Source: an uncultured Acidimicrobiales bacterium (GTDB lineage: Bacteria > Actinomycetota > Acidimicrobiia > Acidimicrobiales > SZUA-35). Taken from it: a DNA stretch of 11,720 nt. The stretch spans positions 1 through 11,720 of the forward strand of contig CALJAE010000077.1 of assembly GCA_938028175.1 (NCBI GenBank). Reading direction: 5' to 3'. This document shows positions 6,323 through 11,720 of the stretch, one piece after another (within the stretch, counting starts at the first letter, position 1; every line of letters starts with the position of its first letter). Both the position numbers and the translations under genes were made by a program. A model generated the notes under the pieces. It worked only from the letters and a program-made list of their open reading frames with translations. It was not told the DNA's origin and ran no database searches.

Positions 6323-7045
6323 CTACTGAGACTTTGACCAAATCGGGGTGTTCAACAACGGGGCATAAACATCTTGGTCCGAAACCATCACCGAGGTTCG
6401 GTATTCCTCTGGGTCTAACGGTTCTTCGTGAAACTGCACAAAACCAACTTCAGAAATAGTGGCAACCGGTGTTTGCTCATCACCTTCACCCATCGCTACA
6501 TTCGCAGCAGCGGCAAGAGACTGATCGATGCTAGAGGCTGCTAACTGGTACTCACCTCCATACAGACCGGTCCCGCTGTAAGCATTCACCGCATCAAACC
6601 CGTAATGACTTACGCAATATCCAATTGCACCACGCCGACCCATTGTGGATCGCGAGTCTGTGATGATAACTCCGAAGAGTTTCTCACCATGGCTAGATTT
6701 CAAAGCTTGATGAATCTCGCATGCTACCCGAAACGGTTGATTCGGGAGTCTCGCATAGAGTTGATGTTTGCCTAGCGAATCGAGGCCAGCATTCTCCACA
6801 AACTGTCCATCCACGATGCTTAGCAACATTGAGGAGTCAGCCAGGTATTGTTCGCTGTGCTGTCGAACGAGATCTTCAAGAGTGTCTTTTTCAAGTTCTA
6901 CCACGTCGCCCAAAGCAACCGCTAGTGCCTTGGATGACACCGCTACAATCGATCTATCTTCGAGCTTCGGAACGGCTCTTACAATATCGGCAATCGATCC
7001 CGAGCCAATCTCAACAAGCCCGGCGGAATGTGTTCGAACCTTCAC
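6323..7045 (-). CDS. CofE-family gamma-glutamyl ligase (F420-0 or folate type)
   Basis: About 240 residues. The CofE family joins L-glutamate through its gamma-carboxyl to coenzyme F420-0 or, in some lineages, to folates, using a nucleoside triphosphate and divalent metal. Visible family features from the GTG start are VAVSSKALAVALGDVV (34-49), matching the usual 'TSKIVSxxEGRVV'; ENAGLD (84-89), matching 'NAGID'; GVIITDSRST (125-134) with the expected metal-binding Asp130; and NVAMGEGDEQTPVATI (182-197). The 'ITDSRST ... YxGxxxYGxxxxL ... MGEGxEQTP' layout resembles the short versions annotated in candidate-phyla bacteria as putative folate gamma-glutamate ligases more than mycobacterial FbiB. 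I prefer GTG 7045 (MKVRTHSAG); a TTG at 7054 would add three residues. Neither has a Shine-Dalgarno site. The sequence TTTATATT lies just upstream, so leaderless transcription is possible. The tail after residue 206 is longer than I expect. No other F420 or folate gene is nearby, so the substrate is open. Confidence 0.82.
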   Translation of the reverse strand: MKVRTHSAGLVEIGSGSIADIVRAVPKLEDRSIVAVSSKALAVALGDVVELEKDTLEDLVRQHSEQYLADSSMLLSIVDGQFVENAGLDSLGKHQLYARLPNQPFRVACEIHQALKSSHGEKLFGVIITDSRSTMGRRGAIGYCVSHYGFDAVNAYSGTGLYGGEYQLAASSIDQSLAAAANVAMGEGDEQTPVATISEVGFVQFHEEPLDPEEYRTSVMVSDQDVYAPLLNTPIWSKSQ

Positions 7046-7141
7046 AGGACACAAATATAAACCAACCAGCGAGCGTTGTGAAAGATATGGATAATCAAAG
7101 CACCTAGCGACCTTGTACTAAACTCATCTAAAAGCCGAACA

Positions 7142-7145
7142 AGGA
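7142..7145 (+). promoter_or_regulatory. ribosome binding site for the carbonic anhydrase TTG start
   Basis: AGGA within CAAGGAAACAGATTG sits six bases before the TTG at 7152. It supports this rare start over the in-frame ATG at 7209, which would remove 19 non-conserved residues and has no comparable site. Confidence 0.6.
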
Positions 7146-7151
7146 AACAGA

Positions 7152-7808
7152 TTGAGCTCACAAGACAACTCACCTAGCCAAGTAATTACTGCCGAGCAAC
7201 AGCAGAGCATGACTCCGGAAACTGTGATCGAACGGTTAACTGCCGGCAATCAAAGGTATGTTTCTGGGGATCTGACAGAGTTTGACCACCTAAGCCAAAT
7301 ACCACTAGCTACTTCTGGCCAACACCCGATGGCCGCCGTTGTCTCGTGCGTCGACTCGCGAGTACTTGTAGAAGCTGTCTTCGACTGCGGGATTGGGGAT
7401 TTGTTTGTAGCCCGCGTAGCTGGCAACTTCGTTAATACAGACATTATTGGTTCCCTCGAATTTGCAACAAAGGTCTCGGGCTCAAAGGTTGTTGTAGTCC
7501 TTGGCCATGAATCCTGTGGTGCAGTAAAGAGCGCCATCGACAAAGTAGAGCTTGGAAACATAACACCGATGCTTGCAAACATTGCACCAGCTGTCGACGC
7601 CCTGGCCGCTACCCAGCCTGAAGGTACCGACTTAACGTCAGCTAATGCAGACTTTGTAGCAAACGTTGTAGATGCCAATGTTAAGAACACCATCGCACGA
7701 ATTCGTACCGAGTCGCCAATCATGGCCGAGATGGAAACAGCAGGCGAGCTCAGAATTGTTGGCGCTGTCTATAGTTTGCAAAATGGGCAGATCAAATTTA
7801 TGGAATAG
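7152..7808 (+). CDS. beta-class carbonic anhydrase
   Basis: A 218-residue cytoplasmic zinc enzyme that interconverts CO2 and bicarbonate. The beta-class site is complete: Cys66, Asp68 and Arg70 in SCVDSRV (the Cys ligand plus the Asp/Arg dyad), and His119 and Cys122 in GHESCGAV. Other family landmarks are LTAGNQRYVSGD (29-40), VARVAGNFVN (86-95), GSLEFA (100-105) and the C-terminal IVGAVYSLQNGQI. The length and full motifs indicate an intact, active enzyme. The first 20 residues are not conserved in the family. The start is a TTG with a good AGGA site. The stop codon overlaps the ribosome binding site of the SulP transporter gene six bases downstream, so the two are almost certainly co-transcribed. 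The upstream 106 bases, shared with the divergent CofE-like gene, must hold the promoter, but I cannot pick out clear -35 and -10 boxes. Confidence 0.96.
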   Translation: MSSQDNSPSQVITAEQQQSMTPETVIERLTAGNQRYVSGDLTEFDHLSQIPLATSGQHPMAAVVSCVDSRVLVEAVFDCGIGDLFVARVAGNFVNTDIIGSLEFATKVSGSKVVVVLGHESCGAVKSAIDKVELGNITPMLANIAPAVDALAATQPEGTDLTSANADFVANVVDANVKNTIARIRTESPIMAEMETAGELRIVGAVYSLQNGQIKFME

Positions 7809-7814
7809 GAGCCC

Positions 7815-9431
7815 ATGAAATACGACATGAAAAACCTCAAGGGTGATATCTCGGGGGGCTTTGTCGCCGGAATCATCGCACTCCCCTTGGCGCTAGCGTT
7901 CGGCGTGCAGTCAGGACTCGGAGCTGAGGCTGGCCTGTATGGAGCGATTGCAATCGGAATTATCGCTGCCGCCTTAGGAGGGACTGCAACCCAAGCATCC
8001 GGCCCTACTGGACCGATGACGGTTGTATCGGCGTCGATCGTGGTTTTTGCTGTTGACCAAGCTGGTTCGATAGAAGAAGGGTTGGGTATTATCCTGCTCA
8101 GCTTCTTAGCGGGTGGCGTGTTTCAAATCGCTATCGGCCTCCTCGGCTTGGGGAAATATATACGCTATTTCCCTTACCCAGTAATCTCTGGTTTTATGAG
8201 TGGTGTAGGACTGATCATTGTGTTCCTACAGCTCTGGCCTCTTCTTGGGGTGGAGTCACCAAAAACAACCATAGAAGTGTTCTCAAGGATTGGTGAAGCA
8301 CTCGAAGCACTCAGTCCAGCTGCCTTAGCAATCGGCTTACTAACGATCGCCGTTGACTGGATATCCAAACGAGTCACGACTAAGGTTCCACACGTTCTGG
8401 TCGCTCTCCTAGCAGGTACGCTTGCGGCTGTCCTGCTAGATCTTGATATCCCGACAATTGGAGAGATACCTTCAGGGATCCCAGGCATCCAGATCAACGC
8501 CATCTTAAATGTTGACCTAGACAACCTGACCTTTATTATTCAGTCAGGTCTGACGTTGGCTTTGCTCGGCTCAATTGACTCGCTATTAACTTCTGTCATT
8601 GCTGACAACATAACCAAAGACCGCCATGACAGCAGAAGAGAACTAATCGGACAAGGCATTGGCAATACAGTTGCAGCCCTATTTGGGGGAATTCCGGGCG
8701 CCGGTGCAACCAAAGGAACTGTCGTCAACATTAAAGCCGGTGGCACAACTCGCCTATCAGGTGTGATTCATGGCTTCTTCCAACTTGGTGCACTTCTCGG
8801 ATTAGGTGCATTGGCATCGCACATTCCTCTGAGTGTGCTCGCTGGCCTACTGATCTCTGTTGGCCTCACGATTGTCGACTACAAAGGCTTTAAACATCTT
8901 CTCAGAGTTCCTAGAGCTGACGCTCTGGTAATGCTTATCGTCTTAGCTATAACAGTCTTTGGAAATCTAATTGTTGCAGTCGGTGTCGGAATAGTTCTCT
9001 CGAGCATTCTCTTCATGAAACAACAAGGCGACCTCAACGAAGAGCGAAGCCATATCGTAAAGCTCGAACCAGAGGAACCATGGGATGACGAATCCGCGCT
9101 TGCTGGGGCAAAGAATGTCTACGTTAAACACTTGTATGGACCATTGTTCTTTGGATTCAGCGCTGGCTTTAGAGATCTAGCAGAGGAGTTACCAGAGCAG
9201 ATCGACACACTCGTGGTGCGTATGGAAAAGGTTCCCTATATAGATCAATCTGGGTTGTACTCGTTAGAAGACGCTCTCTTAGGCCTGAACACTGCCGGCA
9301 AACGAATTATTATCACTGGCCTGCAAGCACAACCAACAGACATGCTGAGTCGGGTCGGAATCATTCCAGACCTTGTTCCTGAGTCAGATGTGTACGAGAA
9401 CATTCGCGACGCCGGACTAGTTCAAACTTAA
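7815..9431 (+). CDS. SulP-family transporter, BicA-like bicarbonate:Na+ symporter
   Basis: A 538-residue SulP transporter with a 14-TM core (about 10-405) and a C-terminal cytoplasmic STAS domain (about 432-538). Many stretches match cyanobacterial BicA as I remember it: KNLKGDISGGFVAGIIALPL, PTGPMTVV, LGKYIRYFPYPVISGFMSG, IGEIPSGIPG, ELIGQGIGN and GAGATKGTVVNI. Residues placed around the BicA sodium and bicarbonate site are present: Thr65 in PTGPMT, Asp255 and Thr259 in SIDSLLTSV, and Gly297-Ala298-Thr299 in GAGATKG. The STAS domain includes VPYIDQSGLYSLEDAL. Together with the carbonic anhydrase this makes bicarbonate a better substrate call than sulfate; other anions remain possible. The ATG at 7815 has TAGGAG, which includes the stop of the preceding gene, three bases upstream; a second ATG at 7827 is too far from it. 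A 10-base gap separates it from the convergent gene. Confidence 0.92.
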   Translation: MKYDMKNLKGDISGGFVAGIIALPLALAFGVQSGLGAEAGLYGAIAIGIIAAALGGTATQASGPTGPMTVVSASIVVFAVDQAGSIEEGLGIILLSFLAGGVFQIAIGLLGLGKYIRYFPYPVISGFMSGVGLIIVFLQLWPLLGVESPKTTIEVFSRIGEALEALSPAALAIGLLTIAVDWISKRVTTKVPHVLVALLAGTLAAVLLDLDIPTIGEIPSGIPGIQINAILNVDLDNLTFIIQSGLTLALLGSIDSLLTSVIADNITKDRHDSRRELIGQGIGNTVAALFGGIPGAGATKGTVVNIKAGGTTRLSGVIHGFFQLGALLGLGALASHIPLSVLAGLLISVGLTIVDYKGFKHLLRVPRADALVMLIVLAITVFGNLIVAVGVGIVLSSILFMKQQGDLNEERSHIVKLEPEEPWDDESALAGAKNVYVKHLYGPLFFGFSAGFRDLAEELPEQIDTLVVRMEKVPYIDQSGLYSLEDALLGLNTAGKRIIITGLQAQPTDMLSRVGIIPDLVPESDVYENIRDAGLVQT

Positions 9432-9441
9432 GTTACGAAGT

Positions 9442-10002
9442 TTATGATTCTCGTTCAGCAAAGAAACGGTAGTGATACCAACGGAAGAAACCAGACAAAA
9501 GACCAACCTGCAGAATAAGGCCGAGCACTTTGCCGAAGTCATAAAAGATTCCGTGACTTGCTAAAGACATTGGAATTGTAACGTTGTCTTCTCCACGAAG
9601 ATTTGTCGAATAGATACACGCTGCGTCGTCCCGATCGATGAAACCAAGTTTGTTACTTCGTACATGTCCTTCAACCTGCCAGGTAACGCCTTCTTCAACA
9701 AGACGCTTTACATTGTCTGAGTTACGATCATCTAACGGAGGACCAGAGCGTTCCGGCTCATCTAAGTCATTGAGATACGCTGCGTGATTGATACAACCGA
9801 ATCTAGTAATTGCGGAATCAAATGGCGAGACTAATACGAGTCTGATAATTACCAAGAAAGCAAACGAGGCTACCAACAGGATGACGATCGATAGTCGCTT
9901 GCGGCCAGATGAATACTTCTCAGCGTCGTCGATTACTTCTTCATCTTTGTCGACTGTTTCCGCCATACCTCTATTATGAGACACTTTCATGGACAAGTAC
10001 AT
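9442..10002 (-). CDS. hypothetical protein with two transmembrane segments
   Basis: Up to 186 residues; no family recognised. An acidic N-terminus (ETVDKDEEVIDDAEK) and a basic SSGRKR precede TM1 (about 37-60). A loop of about 95 residues follows, with two Cys (C70, C129) that could pair, then TM2 (about 155-175) and a basic, aromatic tail RWYHYRFFAERES. The positive-inside rule puts both ends in the cytoplasm and the loop outside. Three in-frame ATGs compete: 10002, 9990 and 9966. None has a properly spaced Shine-Dalgarno site. The one at 9966 gives MAETVDKDEE and has CATAAT six bases before it, which would fit a leaderless transcript, so the true start may be 9966. It lies 44 to 80 bases after the UPF0104-like gene on the same strand and could be the last member of that operon. 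Confidence 0.72.
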   Translation of the reverse strand: MYLSMKVSHNRGMAETVDKDEEVIDDAEKYSSGRKRLSIVILLVASFAFLVIIRLVLVSPFDSAITRFGCINHAAYLNDLDEPERSGPPLDDRNSDNVKRLVEEGVTWQVEGHVRSNKLGFIDRDDAACIYSTNLRGEDNVTIPMSLASHGIFYDFGKVLGLILQVGLLSGFFRWYHYRFFAERES

Positions 10003-10046
10003 AGCGTAGATCCAGACGACCTAGCCGATAGTGAACAAATACCTAG

Positions 10047-11072
10047 CTAGGCAAGAGAGGTTGCTTCTGTATCAGCTGTATCCGACAGATACTTCGAGTT
10101 GCCAAATAGCAAGGTGATTGCCCCGACCAAAATCGGTAGCCAGAAAGAAAGCAGACGGTATGCGAAAACTGCAATTCGAGCTGGACCGGCAACTACGCCA
10201 GCAGAAGTTAGAAGTGAAGTCAGGCCAACTTCTACCAAACCGAATCCTCCGGGGGTTACAGGGATCATCACCAAGACAGAAGCACCTGCATACGCAAGCA
10301 GAAGAAGTGGGAACTCAAACACCCTGTCGCCAGATATTGAGACAATGGCAATATAGAGAACCAAGAAATCTGCCAACCACTTTCCAACCGAAGCCGTAAA
10401 TACCTTCAGCCAACGGCCATCGATAGCCGCCAAAATCCTGTCCCGCTCATCGTTTAAGCGACTCGGTTTGACAGTCCAGCTTTTTCGGAACCAGCCCGAA
10501 ACTCGCTGTGCAATCGTGTCGATCAATCCATTCAAGAAAAATAGTGGTTTATCGAATCGAATCAAGCTGTATCCAAGCAGAGCGGTACCGACTAGCAGAA
10601 TAAGGCCACCGAGCGCACCCCAAGCTAAGTCTCTTTCCAAGGGTGCCGAAATCACCGCCACCAAGCCCGCCAACGCCGGAATGGAGAATAAGCCCATAAA
10701 AGTGAGTATCGATGTTGCTGCTAGCGAACCGCCTGCTGCTGCTGGTTCAACTCCTGCTCCTGTTAAGACCCTATATTGCACTGCACCACCCGTGGCAGCC
10801 CCACCTGGGATTATTCGACTAGAGGCGTTCGAGATAAGTTGGCTCTTGGCAATAACGCCCCACGAAACATCGGGCAGAACAAGTTTAAAGAGCCACCAGA
10901 CGCAAATAAAGCTCAAAGACTCAAACACCACCATGAGAATCCATGCCCAAATTGGAATCTGTGAAATCTCATCAGCAGAAGACAGAACTTCCCATAGGGA
11001 GTCTCGGAGTAAAAAAATCACCAGTGCAGAAAGCCCAAGATAGAGAAAACCCCTTATTAGCTTCTTACCCAT
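10047..11072 (-). CDS. LPG-synthase TM-domain / UPF0104 family membrane protein
   Basis: A 341-residue polytopic protein of the family formed by the N-terminal membrane half of MprF, which in MprF flips lipids. There is no C-terminal aminoacyl-transferase domain, so it is a stand-alone membrane module. Visible signatures are IIPGGAATGGAVQYRVLTGAG (87-107, in parts), VTPGGFGLVEVGLTSLL (272-288) and FAYRLLSFWLPILVG (303-317), plus about eight TM segments. A cytoplasmic loop (about 186-220) carries RLNDERDRI. I place the start at ATG 11072 because ATGGGTAA overlaps the Maf stop codon, a typical coupled junction; the longer frame from TTG 11111 would run deeply into maf. A role in moving a lipid-linked substrate across the membrane is family inference; the substrate is unknown. 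The stop codon lies inside the palindrome CCTAGCTAGG (10042-10051). Confidence 0.87.
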   Translation of the reverse strand: MGKKLIRGFLYLGLSALVIFLLRDSLWEVLSSADEISQIPIWAWILMVVFESLSFICVWWLFKLVLPDVSWGVIAKSQLISNASSRIIPGGAATGGAVQYRVLTGAGVEPAAAGGSLAATSILTFMGLFSIPALAGLVAVISAPLERDLAWGALGGLILLVGTALLGYSLIRFDKPLFFLNGLIDTIAQRVSGWFRKSWTVKPSRLNDERDRILAAIDGRWLKVFTASVGKWLADFLVLYIAIVSISGDRVFEFPLLLLAYAGASVLVMIPVTPGGFGLVEVGLTSLLTSAGVVAGPARIAVFAYRLLSFWLPILVGAITLLFGNSKYLSDTADTEATSLA

Positions 11073-11661
11073 CTTGATACGTACCCCAGAACGAACCACC
11101 ACTGAAGCCAAGCTCTACGAGTCCTTCGAGCAGCTTGTGAACAGGTAGCCCAACCACGTTTGAATAGGATCCCTCAATACGGCTGATGAAGGCTTCACCT
11201 TTGCCTTGAATACCGCACGCTCCAGCTCTGCCTTTCCATTCTCCAGTTGACAGATAAGCTTCGACAATCGCCGAACTCAACTCAATAAAGGTAACTTGCG
11301 TTTCTTCAACATTGTCAAAGCTACGACTACCGGCTTGCAAAGAAAGCCCAGTAAAGACCGAATGGGTTCGACCAGAAAGCAGCTGCAACATCTGACGCGC
11401 CTCGACCACATCAGATGGTTTACCAAGAATCTCGGAGTCAGCTGCTACTACCGAGTCGCCTGCTATCACAATTGCATCAGGGTTACTGTCGATTACCGCT
11501 CCCGCCTTTGCCTTGGCTAATCGAAGCACCAACTCAGCTGCGGACTCGCCCTCTAGGGGTGTTTCATCAACAGCTGGATCGACAACTTCAGGTTCGAGGT
11601 CAAGCTGGCGACATAGAGCAAGCCTTTGTGGAGACTGCGATGCAAGAACTAGTCGATCCAT
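11065..11661 (-). CDS. maf: Maf-family nucleoside triphosphate pyrophosphatase
   Basis: A 198-residue Maf protein. It hydrolyses nucleoside triphosphates, including dTTP, UTP and modified forms, to monophosphate and pyrophosphate, and is linked to house-cleaning and septum control. Motifs are LVLASQSPQRLALCRQL (4-20), the usual SxSPxR loop with Gln in place of the commoner first Arg; IAGDSVVAADSEILGKP (66-82) with the catalytic Asp69 and Lys81; SGRTHSVFTGLSL (96-108); and GRAGACGIQGKG with EGSYSNVVGLP (144-173). The ATG at 11661 gives the usual family N-terminus; a TTG at 11694 would add 11 residues with no properly spaced site. The start lies inside the end of the upstream gene and its stop overlaps the start of the UPF0104-like gene, so all three are probably coupled. 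After residue 186 the tail FSGGSFWGTYQDG is unusual and partly dictated by the overlap. Confidence 0.94.
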   Translation of the reverse strand: MDRLVLASQSPQRLALCRQLDLEPEVVDPAVDETPLEGESAAELVLRLAKAKAGAVIDSNPDAIVIAGDSVVAADSEILGKPSDVVEARQMLQLLSGRTHSVFTGLSLQAGSRSFDNVEETQVTFIELSSAIVEAYLSTGEWKGRAGACGIQGKGEAFISRIEGSYSNVVGLPVHKLLEGLVELGFSGGSFWGTYQDG

Positions 11662-11720
11662 GTCTCGAATAGCCCTTTCCGCATAACTAGCCAATCCTCT
11701 TCTGTGACTCCGAAACGAAC
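11649..11720 (-). CDS. 3' end of an unidentified gene upstream of maf (partial)
   Basis: On the minus strand the window edge enters an open frame of 23 codons, ending in EEDWLVMRKGLFETWID and a TAG at 11649-11651. Its last 13 bases overlap the Maf ATG, matching the overlap style at the next junction, and the residues read like a genuine helical C-terminus. The gene's identity cannot be told from this fragment. If it is real, it explains why maf has no promoter or separate leader here. Confidence 0.5.
   Translation of the reverse strand, partial: VRFGVTEEDWLVMRKGLFETWID

Noticed and set aside
6721..7107. Plus-strand frame of 128 codons opposite the CofE-like gene.
   Set aside because: It has no recognisable motif, is antisense to a gene with clear family motifs, and runs through the divergent promoter region.
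10468..11043. Plus-strand frame of 191 codons opposite the UPF0104-like gene.
   Set aside because: A shadow of the minus-strand gene: low-complexity Ser/Pro/Ala/Lys composition, no ribosome binding site and no domain.
1..11720. Search for a defence system, mobile element, att site or CRISPR.
   Set aside because: No transposase, integrase, nuclease, toxin or direct repeat array was found; gene content is chromosomal housekeeping and envelope.

Overview
The window looks like ordinary chromosome from a free-living bacterium of roughly balanced base composition, most likely an actinobacterium. I lean towards the lower-GC planktonic Acidimicrobiia, but this is an inference. It rests on a secreted delta-60-type beta-propeller followed by Cys-bracketed FN3-like repeats, an acidic lipoprotein of an actinobacterial look, a DUF2339 membrane protein, frequent GTG/TTG starts and few strong Shine-Dalgarno sites. 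No rRNA, tRNA, transposase, phage gene or CRISPR array was seen.

Layout. (1) 95-5839, plus strand: a many-TM DUF2339 protein, a WecG/TagA/CpsF glycosyltransferase, a small lipoprotein behind a leader rich in inverted repeats, and a 746-residue secreted beta-propeller protein with three FN3-like repeats. All four concern the cell envelope or its surface. (2) 5853-7045, minus strand: an 87-residue protein that may be a winged helix, and a CofE-family gamma-glutamyl ligase of a short, divergent type. (3) 7152-9431, plus strand: a beta-carbonic anhydrase and a BicA-like SulP bicarbonate transporter six bases apart, a clear inorganic-carbon pair. (4) 9442-11720, minus strand: the last codons of an unidentified gene, Maf nucleotide pyrophosphatase, an LPG-synthase-TM/UPF0104 membrane protein and an unrecognised two-TM protein. 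The first three overlap end to start, as expected of a translationally coupled operon.

The best-supported functional unit is carbonic anhydrase plus BicA-like transporter: imported bicarbonate and CO2 can be interconverted at the point of entry, presumably to feed anaplerotic carboxylation. The items most worth a second look are the divergent CofE-type ligase, the triplicated 'RxVDGSxxFWRG' domain, the stack of possible RNA hairpins around the lipoprotein and beta-propeller genes, and the two small unrecognised proteins. I found no convincing complete new multi-gene system.
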